64,000 nucleotides of DNA from Peterkaempfera bronchialis. GTDB taxonomy: Bacteria > Actinomycetota > Actinomycetes > Streptomycetales > Streptomycetaceae. The stretch lies in contig NZ_CP031264.1 in NCBI RefSeq assembly GCF_003258605.2, forward strand, positions 1,488,001-1,552,000, read 5' to 3'. The stretch's first letter is position 1; every line of letters starts with the position of its first letter. A program made the position numbers and the translations under genes. Below the pieces are notes generated by a model. It had not been told where the DNA came from. It worked only from the letters and a program-made list of their open reading frames with translations, and ran no database searches. Shown here piece after piece: positions 35,651-44,376 of this stretch.

Positions 35651-37525
35651 ATGGCGGTCTCAGTAACGCTGCCCGCGCTCGGCGAGAGCGTGTCCGAGGG
35701 CACTGTCACCCGCTGGCTGAAGGCCGAGGGCGACCGGGTGGAGGCCGACGAGCCGCTGCTCGAAGTCTCCACCGACAAGGTCGACACCGAGATCCCGGCG
35801 CCGGCGTCCGGCATCCTCGCCTCCATCAAGGTCGCCGAGGACGAGACGGTGGAGGTCGGCGCCGAGCTGGCCGTCATCGACGACGGCTCCGGCGCCCCGG
35901 TCGCCGCCCCGGCCCCGGCGGCTGCCGCTGCCGCTCCGGCTGCTGCGGCCCCTGCCCCGGCTGCCCCGGCTCCGGCTGCTGCGGCTCCGGTCCAGGAGGC
36001 CCCCGCTGCCGCCCCCGCGGCTCCGGCCGCTCCGGCCGCCCCCGCGCCGTCGGGTGAGGCCCAGGGCACCCCGGTGCTGCTGCCCGCGCTCGGCGAGTCG
36101 GTCACCGAGGGCACCGTCACCCGCTGGCTCAAGGCCGAGGGCGACACCGTGGAGGCCGACGAGCCGCTGCTGGAGGTCTCCACCGACAAGGTCGACACCG
36201 AGATCCCGGCGCCCACCGGCGGTGTGCTGCTGAAGATCCTGATCGGTGAGGACGAGACCGCCGAGGTCGGCGCCCAGCTCGCCGTCATCGGCGCTCCGGG
36301 TGCCGCTCCGGCCGCTGCCCCGGCCCCGGCCGCTCCGGCTCCGGCCCCGGCGGCTCCCGCCCCGGCCGCTCCGGCTGCTCCGGCTCCGGCTCCGGCGGCT
36401 CCGGCCCCCGCGCCGGTCCAGGCTGCCCCGGCCCCCGCCCCGGCGGCTCCCGCTGCCCCGGCTGCCCCGGCCCCGGCTGCTGCCGTTCCGGCTCAGGCTC
36501 CGGCTGCTCCGGCCCCGGCCGCTGCCGCTCCCGCCCCGGCTGCCCCGGCTCCGGTCGCCCCCGCCGCCCCGGCGGCTCCCGTCCCGGCTCCGGCCATCGG
36601 CGAGGGCGCATATGTCACCCCGCTGGTCCGCAAGCTCGCGGCCGAGCAGGGCGTCACCCTGACCGACGTCAAGGGCAGCGGCGTCGGCGGTCGCATCCGC
36701 AAGCAGGACGTCATCGCCGCCGCCGAGGCCGCCCGCGCCGCAGCGGTCCCGGCCCCGGTCGCCCCGGCCGCCGCCAAGCGGCCCGCGCCGGTCGTCCCGT
36801 CGCCGCTGCGCGGTCAGACCCTGCCGATGACCCGGGTGCGCAAGGCCATCGCCAAGCACATGGTCCAGTCGCTCCAGGTCTCGGCGCAGCTGACCACCGT
36901 GGTCGAGGTGGACGTCACCCGCATCATGCGGCTGCGGGCGCAGGCGAAGAACACCTTCCAGCAGCGCGAGGGCGTCAAGCTCTCCCCGCTGCCGTTCTTC
37001 GTCAAGGCCGCCGTCGAGGCGCTCAAGGTCCACCCGGTCCTCAACGCCCGGGTGAACGACGACGACACCATCACCTACCACGACGTCGAGAACATCGGCA
37101 TCGCGGTGGACACCGAGAAGGGCCTCTTCGTCCCGGTCATCCACGACGCCGGCGACCTCAACATCGCCGGTATCGCCAAGAAGACCGCTGACCTGGCGGC
37201 CCGCACCCGGGACGGCGGCCTCAAGCCCGACGAGCTGGCCGGCGGCACCTTCACGGTGACCAACACCGGTTCGCGCGGCGCGCTGTTCGACACGCCGATC
37301 CTCAACCAGCCGCAGGTCGGCATGCTGGGCATCGGCGCCACCGTTCGGCGCCCGGTGGTCGTGGAGAGCGCCGAGCTCGGCACCACGATCGCCGTCCGCG
37401 ACATGGTCTACCTGGCCCTGTCGTACGACCACCGGATCGTGGACGGCGCCGACGCCGCCCGCTTCCTGAGCACGGTCAAGGCCCGTCTGGAGGAGGGCGC
37501 GTTCGAGGGCGACCTCGGGCTGTAG
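35651..37525 (+). CDS. sucB: Dihydrolipoamide acyltransferase E2 (succinyltransferase type)
   Basis: The 624-residue E2 has two lipoyl domains with near-identical lysine sites (Lys43 and Lys180 in [10 protein letters not shown]), a long Ala/Pro linker between them and a longer one at about 215-315, an E3-binding domain ([14 protein letters not shown] near 318), and a catalytic domain ending in [13 protein letters not shown] with His594. Two lipoyl domains and the sequence point to the E2 shared by actinobacterial complexes. The lipoyl groups need LipB and LipA, encoded at 46.5-48.3 kb. GAAGGAG precedes ATG 35651. Confidence 0.94.
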   Translation: MAVSVTLPALGESVSEGTVTRWLKAEGDRVEADEPLLEVSTDKVDTEIPAPASGILASIKVAEDETVEVGAELAVIDDGSGAPVAAPAPAAAAAAPAAAAPAPAAPAPAAAAPVQEAPAAAPAAPAAPAAPAPSGEAQGTPVLLPALGESVTEGTVTRWLKAEGDTVEADEPLLEVSTDKVDTEIPAPTGGVLLKILIGEDETAEVGAQLAVIGAPGAAPAAAPAPAAPAPAPAAPAPAAPAAPAPAPAAPAPAPVQAAPAPAPAAPAAPAAPAPAAAVPAQAPAAPAPAAAAPAPAAPAPVAPAAPAAPVPAPAIGEGAYVTPLVRKLAAEQGVTLTDVKGSGVGGRIRKQDVIAAAEAARAAAVPAPVAPAAAKRPAPVVPSPLRGQTLPMTRVRKAIAKHMVQSLQVSAQLTTVVEVDVTRIMRLRAQAKNTFQQREGVKLSPLPFFVKAAVEALKVHPVLNARVNDDDTITYHDVENIGIAVDTEKGLFVPVIHDAGDLNIAGIAKKTADLAARTRDGGLKPDELAGGTFTVTNTGSRGALFDTPILNQPQVGMLGIGATVRRPVVVESAELGTTIAVRDMVYLALSYDHRIVDGADAARFLSTVKARLEEGAFEGDLGL

Positions 37526-37545
37526 CCTCCCGCCGCACGGCGCAC

Positions 37546-37579
37546 TGCGCCCCGGTCCGCTCCGGCGGGCCGGGGCGCA
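37546..37579 (+). terminator. Terminator after sucB
   Basis: TGCGCCCCGG (37546-37555) pairs with CCGGGGCGCA (37570-37579), with further CCGC/GCGG pairing in the loop, about 20 bp past the sucB stop. Confidence 0.7.
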
Positions 37580-37646
37580 TCCGTTTGCCGGTGCGCCGTG
37601 GATACCGCATGCGTGCGGGCGCCGGGGCGTGGATGCTGGTGCCGTG

Positions 37647-38162
37647 ATGTACGAGACGGAGTTCTGGCAGCTGATCGACGAGACCCGGGAGGCCGCCGAC
37701 GGCGACCCGGACGAGCACGCCGATCTGCTGGTGGACCGGCTCGCCGGGCTGACGCCGGACGATGTGGTGGACTTCGCCCGGCTCTTCGAGGTGCGCTTCC
37801 GGCGGGCCTACCGCTGGGACCTGTGGGGTGCCGCGTATCTGCTGCTCGGCGGGGCCTCCGACGACTCCTTCGACTTCTTCCGGTGCTGGCTGATCGGCCG
37901 TGGCCGGGAGGTCTTCGAGGGGGCGCTGCACGACCCGGACAACCTCGCCGAGCTGGTACCGGACTTCGACGAGGAGGAGGACGGCGACGCCGAGGACCTC
38001 GGGTACGCCGCCGACGAGGCCTATGAGCAGCTCACCGGGCAGTCGCTGCCGGATCTGGACGTGCCCGAGCCCGACGAGCCGGAGGGCCGGGCCCTGGACT
38101 TCGAGGACAATGCGGTGATGGCGGACCGGTTCCCCCGGCTCTGGGACCGCTACGGCGGCTGA
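37647..38162 (+). CDS. DUF4240 domain protein
   Basis: The 171-residue acidic protein opens MYETEFWQLIDETREAA and continues through YRWDLWGAAYLLLGG...DDSFDFFRCWLIGRG. This is the DUF4240 pattern widespread in actinobacteria and associated in some genomes with competition systems, though no such neighbours are present here. Asp/Glu make up much of the C-terminal half. ATG 37647 is taken; a GTG one codon upstream is possible. Function unknown. Confidence 0.85.
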   Translation: MYETEFWQLIDETREAADGDPDEHADLLVDRLAGLTPDDVVDFARLFEVRFRRAYRWDLWGAAYLLLGGASDDSFDFFRCWLIGRGREVFEGALHDPDNLAELVPDFDEEEDGDAEDLGYAADEAYEQLTGQSLPDLDVPEPDEPEGRALDFEDNAVMADRFPRLWDRYGG

Positions 38163-38168
38163 CCCGGC

Positions 38169-38669
38169 TCAGCCCGCGACCAGGCTGCGGCCCATCAGCA
38201 CATCGTCCACATACCGGCCGTCCAGCAGGAACTCCCCCGGCAGCACCCCTTCCACCGCGAAGCCGCACCGCTCGTACAGCGCCCGGGCCGGGGCGTTGTG
38301 TCCCAGCACCCGCAGGGTCAGCCGGGTGGCGCCCTCCTCGCGGGCCCAGCCGCAGGCCGCCTCGACCAGAGCCCGTCCGACGCCCCGCCCGCGCACCTCG
38401 TCGTCGACGGTCAGGCCCTGGATCTGCCGGACATGGGCATTGCAGGCCAGCGAGGTCGACGGCACCACCCTGATGTAGCCGACGGCCCGCCCGCCCAGCT
38501 CGGCGACCCGGTACCGGTCCGGGCGGTGCCGCTCGTCGAAGAACGGCGTGCCCGGCTCCGGCCGGGGAATCACAAAGGCCAGCCGGGACCAGCAGCGGCG
38601 GTCCAGCTCCGCGAGGGGGCCGTCGTCAGCAGCAGCGGCTGGTCGGATGATCAGGTCGTCTCCAGGCAT
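38169..38669 (-). CDS. GNAT-family N-acetyltransferase
   Basis: The 166-residue protein is a single GNAT domain with the acetyl-CoA pyrophosphate loop RGRGVGRAL (near residue 99) and a late ALYERCGF motif typical of RimI-like enzymes. The acceptor is unknown. ATG 38669 (MPGDDL) is chosen; a GTG 9 nt upstream is possible and no strong ribosome binding site is visible. It is convergent with the DUF4240 gene (6 bp between stops) and divergent from the epimerase gene. Confidence 0.85.
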   Translation of the reverse strand: MPGDDLIIRPAAAADDGPLAELDRRCWSRLAFVIPRPEPGTPFFDERHRPDRYRVAELGGRAVGYIRVVPSTSLACNAHVRQIQGLTVDDEVRGRGVGRALVEAACGWAREEGATRLTLRVLGHNAPARALYERCGFAVEGVLPGEFLLDGRYVDDVLMGRSLVAG

Positions 38670-38737
38670 GCGGATCACTCTAGGGCCGTCCCCGCGTGCC
38701 CTCATCCGGATATCCGCCCGGCTGGAAGGATGGGCGC

Positions 38738-39643
38738 ATGCGCATCGCTGTCACCGGTTCGTCCGGGCTCATCGGCTCCGCCCTCGTCCGCTCGCTGCTG
38801 GCCGACGGCCACCAGGTGGTGCGGCTGGTACGCCACCGTCCGGAGGGGGCCGGGGCGCGGGCGGACGGGTCCACGGAGAGCTACTGGGACCCCCGGCGGC
38901 AGCAGGTGGACACCGCCGGGCTGATCGGGGTGGAGGCGGTGGTGCACCTGGCCGGGGCCGGGGTCGGCGACCACCGCTGGACGGACGCCTACAAGCGGGA
39001 GATCCGGGAGAGCCGGGTGCTGGGCACCGCCGCGCTCGCCGAGGCCCTGGCCGGACTGGACAGCAAGCCCTCGGTGCTGGTCTCCGGCTCGGCGATCGGC
39101 TTCTACGGGCAGACCGGCGACCGCGTGATCGACGAGACCGCCGTGCCGGGCGACGACTTCCTCTCCCGGGTGTGCCAGGAGTGGGAGGACGCGGCGCAGC
39201 CGGCGGCCGACGCCGGGATCAGGGTGGTGCACCCACGGACCGGCCTGGTGGTGGCCTCCGGCGGCGGGGCGTGGGGGCGGATGTTCCCGCTCTTCCGGCT
39301 CGGTCTGGGGGGCCGGCTGGGGTCCGGGCGGCAGTACTGGTCGTTTGTCTCGCTGCGGGACGAGGTCGCGGCGCTGCGCTTCCTGGTGGACGGCGAGCTG
39401 AGCGGGCCGGTGAACCTGACCGCCCCCGAGCCGGTCACCAACCGGGAGGTCACCGCCGCCATGGGGCGGGTGCTGCGGCGGCCGACGCCGTTCCCGGTGC
39501 CGGAGGCGGCGCTGCGGGCGGTGCTCGGCGAGTTCGCCGTGGAGGTGGTGGGCAGCCATCGGGTGGTGCCGTCCAGGCTGCTGGAGGCGGGATTCCGGTT
39601 CACCGATCCGACCATCGACCAGGCGGTCGCGGCAGCGCTCTGA
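38738..39643 (+). CDS. TIGR01777-family NAD(P)-binding epimerase-like protein (SDR)
   Basis: The 301-residue protein starts MRIAVTGSSGLIGSALVRSL with an intact Rossmann loop. It has the family's LAGAGVGDHRW, the SGSAIGFYG stretch and a C-terminal domain with RLLEAGFRFTDP. Members are related to YfcH and plant SulA-like proteins, and the substrate is unknown. The ATG at 38738 follows GAAGGA. It lies in a short divergent arrangement with the GNAT gene. Confidence 0.9.
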   Translation: MRIAVTGSSGLIGSALVRSLLADGHQVVRLVRHRPEGAGARADGSTESYWDPRRQQVDTAGLIGVEAVVHLAGAGVGDHRWTDAYKREIRESRVLGTAALAEALAGLDSKPSVLVSGSAIGFYGQTGDRVIDETAVPGDDFLSRVCQEWEDAAQPAADAGIRVVHPRTGLVVASGGGAWGRMFPLFRLGLGGRLGSGRQYWSFVSLRDEVAALRFLVDGELSGPVNLTAPEPVTNREVTAAMGRVLRRPTPFPVPEAALRAVLGEFAVEVVGSHRVVPSRLLEAGFRFTDPTIDQAVAAAL

Positions 39644-40010
39644 GAGCCGCCCTGCCCGGGGCCCGGCAGCGCGCTGCCCAGCACCGAAACCGGCCTTCTC
39701 CTCCCCTGTCCGGCCCGCCCGGGCCGTCCGTACAGCCCCACCGCCCCCACCCGACGCGGCCCCGCCCCGGCGGTGCCGCGTGCCGTGTGCGCCCGGTCAC
39801 CGTCGGTGTCCGGGGTGGGCGCGGGCAGGACCGGCGGCCACAGCAGGTGACCGGAATCGGGCCCTTCACCGGAAATCCTCCGCCGGTACGGAACAAGGCC
39901 GGAAGTCCTTGTCTGGTACGGCAGGTGATGGGGCATCACTTGTGCGGACCGCATCCTGGCCGCCCGGCCCGAGGGGCTTCGGGCGCCATGGAGCAGGGAG
40001 GGAGCGCCCC
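39644..40010. other. 367-bp intergenic region upstream of the flavoprotein gene
   Basis: It contains a GTGATG-GGG-CATCAC inverted repeat (39925-39939) about 70 bp before the next start, and a CCGGTACGG/CTGGTACGG direct repeat around 39892-39921 flanking ACAAGG and CCTTGT arms. These may be promoter or operator elements. No gene is credible. Confidence 0.4.
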
Positions 40011-41330
40011 GTGCCCGCACACGACCTCGCCCACCGCAGCAGCGGCCGCACCACCGACCCCGATGTCGTGGTCGTGGGCGCCGGACCGGCCGGACTGGCC
40101 GCCGCCCGCCATCTCAGCGCCGCCGGGCTGAGAGTGACGGTACTGGAGTCCGCGCAGCGGGTCGGCGGCCGGATGGCCACCGTGGAGCTGGACGGATTCC
40201 GGCTGGACCACGGCAGCCACCTGCTGAACACCTCGTACCCGGAGCTCTCCCGGGTGCTGGACCTGGACCGCCTGGACCTGCGCCCGCTGGCGCCCGGGGT
40301 GCTGGTGCACTCAGGGGGCCGCCGGTACCGGGTCGGCGACCTGCGCCGCCCGGTGGCCCGGCTGGCGGCGGACCGGGCGCCGATCGGCAGCCCGCTGGAC
40401 AAGGCCCGGCTGGGCACCGCGCTGGCCCGGCTGGCGGCGACCCCCACCGACCGGCTGCTGACCCGGCCGGAGCTGACCGCCTCGCAGGCGCTGGCCGCGC
40501 GCGGCCTCTCCGCCCGGGTGGTGGACGGCTTTCTGCGTCCGCTGCTGAGTGCCCTGCTCTGCGACCCGGAGCTGTCCACCAGCAGCCGCTGCTCCGACCT
40601 GGTGCTGCGGGCCTATGCGCGGGGGCGGCTCTGTCTGCCCTCGGCGGGCATCGCCGCGGTACCGCAGCAGTTGGCGGAGGGGCTGCCGCCGGGCACGGTC
40701 CGGCTGGGGGTGGAGGCGGTGGCGGTCTCGGCGGACGGGGTGGACACCCTGCGGCACGGGCGGGTCCACGGCCGCTGTGTGGTGCTGGCCACCGACGCGG
40801 CGTCCGCCGCCCGGCTGCTGCCCGGCCTGCATCTGCCGGGGTTCCACCCGGTGACCACCTACTACCACGCCGCCCCGGAGGCGCCGCTCGCCGAGCCGCT
40901 GCTGCTGCTGGACGCGGACCGGAGCAGCCCGGTGTCCCACTCCCTGGTGCTCAGCCGGGTGCACCCCTCGTACGCCCCGCCGGGCCGCTCGCTGGTCGCC
41001 ACCACGGTGCTGGGTCGGCGGACCTTCGACGGGGGCGGCCCGGCGGCCCTGGAGCCGCTGGTCCGGCGGCGGCTGGCCGAGCTGTACGGGACCTCGACGG
41101 CCGCCTGGTCGTTTCTGACGGCACGTCATGTGGAGCATGCGGTACCGGCAATGCCGCCGCCGCACCACTTCCACCGCCCGGTGCGGGTGATCGGCGGACT
41201 CTATGTCTGCGGCGACCACCGGGACACCAGCTCCGTCCAGGGCGCACTGGTCTCCGGCCGCCGCGCCGCCCAGCAGATCATCCGCGACCTGGGAGTACGC
41301 GCCCCGGTCCCGGCCGCCGAAGCCGCCTGA
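40011..41330 (+). CDS. FAD-dependent amine oxidase / phytoene-desaturase-like oxidoreductase
   Basis: The 439-residue flavoprotein has the N-terminal dinucleotide-binding motif VVGAGPAGLAAARHL (near residue 22), the ESAQRVGGRM follow-on, and the C-terminal GLYVCGDHRDTSSVQGA that closes the FAD site, as in NAD(P)-binding amine oxidase-like proteins. The substrate is unknown; no carotenoid genes are nearby. GTG 40011 has GGAGGGAG about 8 nt upstream. The gene is convergent with a regulator across a long hairpin. Confidence 0.88.
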   Translation: MPAHDLAHRSSGRTTDPDVVVVGAGPAGLAAARHLSAAGLRVTVLESAQRVGGRMATVELDGFRLDHGSHLLNTSYPELSRVLDLDRLDLRPLAPGVLVHSGGRRYRVGDLRRPVARLAADRAPIGSPLDKARLGTALARLAATPTDRLLTRPELTASQALAARGLSARVVDGFLRPLLSALLCDPELSTSSRCSDLVLRAYARGRLCLPSAGIAAVPQQLAEGLPPGTVRLGVEAVAVSADGVDTLRHGRVHGRCVVLATDAASAARLLPGLHLPGFHPVTTYYHAAPEAPLAEPLLLLDADRSSPVSHSLVLSRVHPSYAPPGRSLVATTVLGRRTFDGGGPAALEPLVRRRLAELYGTSTAAWSFLTARHVEHAVPAMPPPHHFHRPVRVIGGLYVCGDHRDTSSVQGALVSGRRAAQQIIRDLGVRAPVPAAEAA

Positions 41331-41412
41331 CCGCCGACTCCGGGCCGGGCCCCACGGAGGCGGCGTAGTGGGACGGCCGGGGCGGGCCGGAGCCGCTCCG
41401 GCCCTCGGCCTG

Positions 41413-41456
41413 CCCGCCGCCTCCGGCCCACCACCCCGGTGGCCGGAGGCGGCGGG
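41413..41456. terminator. Bidirectional terminator
   Basis: CCCGCCGCCTCCGGCC (41413-41428) and its complement (41441-41456) form a 16-bp stem between the convergent flavoprotein and regulator genes. A second palindrome (GGCCGGAGC/GCTCCGGCC) lies just before it. Confidence 0.85.
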
Positions 41457-41459
41457 CGG

Positions 41460-43106
41460 TCAGACGATCCCGGCCGCGCGGGCGGCCTCCTCGAAGGCCC
41501 GTACCACGGTGCTGCCCCGGTACGGGGAGAGCCGCCGGTGGAAGTCCCGCAGGTACTCCACCGCGCGGACCGAGCGCATCTCGGCCGCCGCCCGCAGCGC
41601 CTCGGTGGCCACCGCGCACGCCTCGTCCACGTCGCCCATGCCCAGCCGGGCGGTGGCCAGCACGCTGCGGGAGAAGACCCGGCTGCGGGCGTAGCCCGGC
41701 GACCGCAGCCGGAGCGACTTCTCGGCGTGCTGGGCGCAGAGCCGCCACTGCTGGAGGTCCCGGTAGCAGAGCGCGAACTCGGCGGCGAGCTGGGCCTCGT
41801 CGAAGGAGCGCGCCCAGGAGGGCTGCTCGTCGCCCGGCCGGACGGCTTGGAGGCACCGCTCGGCCCGGACCAGCGCGCCGGTGCAGGAGCGGCTGTCGCC
41901 GAGCACGCCGTGCCCGCGCGCCTCGGAGGCGTGCATCAGCGCCTGCACGCCGGTGGGCGCGGCGGTGCCCACCCCCTGCTGGGCGACCCGGGCCAGCTGC
42001 ACCGCCTCCCGGCCGTGGCCCAGGTGGACGGCCTGGCGGCTCATGGTGACCAGCACGAACCCCCCGTACACCCGGTCGCTGGCGGCCTGCGAGAGCCGCA
42101 GGGCCTGCACGAAGTAGCGCTGGGCCAGGCCGTGCGCGGCGATGTCGAAGGAGGTCCAGCCGGCCAGCCGGGTGAGGTCGGCGACCGCTCCGAACAGGGC
42201 CCGGCCGACGGACTCCCCGTAGCGCCCGCGCAGCATCGGCTCGGCCTCGCTCTCCAGGTAGCGCACCAGCGCCTGGCGGGCGTGGCCGCCGCCGTAGGCG
42301 TGGTCCAGGGCGCGGAAGAGGTCCCCGACGGCGCGGACGGCGGCGATGTCGCCGCGCCCCACCCGCAGGGTGCCGCGGCCTTCCCGCTGCGGGTGCGGGG
42401 CGGGGCGCTCGGCGTCCGCCCTGATGCCCGCCCGGCCTGCGGCGGGGCCGCCGGGCCGGCGGCCCTGGAGCGGCACCCGGCCGCCGGGGCCCAGCTGCCG
42501 GGCGGGGGTGCGCAGCCCGGCGGCGGGGGCCCGGGCGGGCTGCGCGGCCGGGTCCTGCGGGTCTTCCCGGGCGACCCGCTCGTCGGTGCGGCCGATCAGC
42601 CAGTCGCGGCTGGGCACCACCAGGCCGGCCGGGGTGAAGGCGATCCGGCGCAGTTCGGCGTGCGGGCCGGTGTCCTTGCGCCACATGCTGCTGACGATGT
42701 CCACCGCCTCGGTCGGCGTCTCGGCGAACTCCAGGCCGGCGTAGACGGGCGCGCAGGCGTCCAGTCCGAGGTCCTGGGCGCCCAGTCGGCGTCCCAGTCG
42801 GCGGGTGAAGACCTCGGCGATCAGCGCCGGGGTGGCGCCGCGCGGCTGCTGGCCGCGCAGCCAGCGGGTGACGGAGGTCTTGTCATACCGCAGGTCGAGC
42901 CCGTGTTCGAGGCCGAGCTGGTCCACCCGGCGGGCCAGTCCGGCGTGCGAGAAGCCCGCCTCCTCGATGAGCGCGGCCAGGCGCTGGTTGTGGGACCGGT
43001 CCGCCGAGCGCGGTGGGCCGGTGGTACCGGGGCGCGGCTCGGCTGCCGGCGGCCGGTCGGTTCGGGGCGCGAAGGCCGGTCGGTCGGTTGCGGGCCGTTG
43101 GGACAT
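41460..43106 (-). CDS. NsdA-like tetratricopeptide transcriptional regulator
   Basis: The 548-residue protein has a disordered Pro/Arg-rich N-terminus, a helix-turn-helix (about 40-80: NQRLAALIEEAGFSHAGLARRVDQLG, then TRWLRGQQPRG), a Pro/Gly/Arg linker (about 190-245) and helical repeats to the end. This matches the Streptomyces family that includes NsdA, known negative regulators of sporulation and antibiotic production; identity with a specific member is not established. ATG 43106 is chosen, with GGAAGG 11 nt upstream. It is divergent from the short-chain dehydrogenase. Confidence 0.75.
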   Translation of the reverse strand: MSQRPATDRPAFAPRTDRPPAAEPRPGTTGPPRSADRSHNQRLAALIEEAGFSHAGLARRVDQLGLEHGLDLRYDKTSVTRWLRGQQPRGATPALIAEVFTRRLGRRLGAQDLGLDACAPVYAGLEFAETPTEAVDIVSSMWRKDTGPHAELRRIAFTPAGLVVPSRDWLIGRTDERVAREDPQDPAAQPARAPAAGLRTPARQLGPGGRVPLQGRRPGGPAAGRAGIRADAERPAPHPQREGRGTLRVGRGDIAAVRAVGDLFRALDHAYGGGHARQALVRYLESEAEPMLRGRYGESVGRALFGAVADLTRLAGWTSFDIAAHGLAQRYFVQALRLSQAASDRVYGGFVLVTMSRQAVHLGHGREAVQLARVAQQGVGTAAPTGVQALMHASEARGHGVLGDSRSCTGALVRAERCLQAVRPGDEQPSWARSFDEAQLAAEFALCYRDLQQWRLCAQHAEKSLRLRSPGYARSRVFSRSVLATARLGMGDVDEACAVATEALRAAAEMRSVRAVEYLRDFHRRLSPYRGSTVVRAFEEAARAAGIV

Positions 43107-43446
43107 GTGCGTCAACACCTTCCGAGCGCCGCGACGGCACGTGATCGTCCCCCGGTGCTACGTGCGGCGCCCCCTGTCGGGAATCGGCGTGAATGTAGCG
43201 AGCATTGAGGGGCTGTGGCCGGTCCCGTCCGAGCAATCCTCCGAACGGGTGACACGGGTGGACTCGATCTGACGAAGGCTGGGCTGTCGGGGTTTGCGCC
43301 GTGGTAGCACTTCCGTGCTGCTCCGGGCCGTACCGTCCGCCGCCCCACGGCGCCCCGCACATGGCCACCGCCCCCACATCCGTCGGGGACTTCGTGGTGT
43401 CCGGCCACATGGGAGCGGCCCTCCGGCCTTCCTAGCGTTTGCGGCC
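43107..43446. other. 340-bp divergent intergenic region
   Basis: It separates the NsdA-like regulator (minus) from the short-chain dehydrogenase (plus). The sequence is less GC-biased than the flanking genes, as expected for promoters, but no clear hexamer pair or palindrome stands out. Confidence 0.4.
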
Positions 43447-44238
43447 ATGGACACCTCTTCTGCCCCGCTGCCCGACGGGCCCGCCCCCGGCTCCCGGCCG
43501 CTGGCCGGCCGCACCGCCCTGGTCACCGGAGCCGCCTCCGGCATCGGCCGGGCCTGCGCGGCGGCCTTCGCCGCCGCCGGCGCCCGGGTGTATGTCGTCG
43601 ACATGGCGGCGGAGGCGGCCGAGGCGGTCGCCGAGGAGACCGGCGGCATCGCCCTGGTCGTCGACCTGTCGGACCCGGCGGCGGTGGACGGCCTCCCGGA
43701 CGACGCGGACATCGTGGTCAACAACGCCGGGCTCCAGCATGTGGCGCCGGTGCACGAGTTCCCGCCGGACCGCTTCACGCTGATCCAGCGGGTGATGGTG
43801 GAGGCGCCGTTCCGCATCCTGCGCCGCACCCTGCCGCAGATGTACGCCCGGGGGTGGGGACGGGTCGTCAACATCTCCTCCGTGCACGGTCTGCGGGCCA
43901 GCCCGTACAAGTCCGCCTATGTCACCGCCAAGCACGCCCTGGAGGGGCTGTCCAAGACGGTGGCGCTGGAGGGCGCCGCGCACGGGGTGACCAGCAACTG
44001 CATCAACCCCGGCTATGTCCGCACCCCGCTGGTGGAGAACCAGGTCGCGGCGCAGGCGGTGGCGCACGGCATCGGCGAGGACGAGGTGGTGCGGCGGATC
44101 ATGCTGGACCGCACCGCCATCAAGCGGCTGATCGAGCCCGCCGAGGTCGCCGAGGCCGCCCTGTGGCTCTGCTCCCCGCACGCCTCGTACATCACCGGCA
44201 GCAGCCTCCCGCTGGACGGCGGCTGGACCGCCCACTGA
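43447..44238 (+). CDS. 3-hydroxybutyrate dehydrogenase-type short-chain dehydrogenase
   Basis: The 263-residue SDR has TGAASGIGRA (cofactor loop, near residue 28), NNAG, and the catalytic Ser (NISSVHG) and YxxxK (YVTAK) pair. The overall pattern, with GLQHVAPVHEFP and the late GSSLPLDGGWTA, fits D-3-hydroxybutyrate dehydrogenase, which oxidises 3-hydroxybutyrate to acetoacetate. Specificity needs testing. ATG 43447 is the start; the next gene, a GAF/PucR regulator, follows on the same strand after 138 bp and may respond to related metabolites. Confidence 0.87.
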   Translation: MDTSSAPLPDGPAPGSRPLAGRTALVTGAASGIGRACAAAFAAAGARVYVVDMAAEAAEAVAEETGGIALVVDLSDPAAVDGLPDDADIVVNNAGLQHVAPVHEFPPDRFTLIQRVMVEAPFRILRRTLPQMYARGWGRVVNISSVHGLRASPYKSAYVTAKHALEGLSKTVALEGAAHGVTSNCINPGYVRTPLVENQVAAQAVAHGIGEDEVVRRIMLDRTAIKRLIEPAEVAEAALWLCSPHASYITGSSLPLDGGWTAH

Positions 44239-44376
44239 GCCCTACCCCCTGAGCAGTGCCCGCCGGCCCCGGCCGCCCCGAGGGCGAGGCCGGGGCGGCC
44301 GGGGCCGGCGCGGCGCACCCCTCCGCCCGTCGGCCCCTCCCCTTCCACCCGCCCCACCTGGCACGATGTCCGCACC

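Noticed and set aside
35880-36600. GC-rich near-repetitive DNA in sucB as a separate repeat element
   Set aside because: It is explained by the Ala/Pro linkers between E2 domains, normal for this family.
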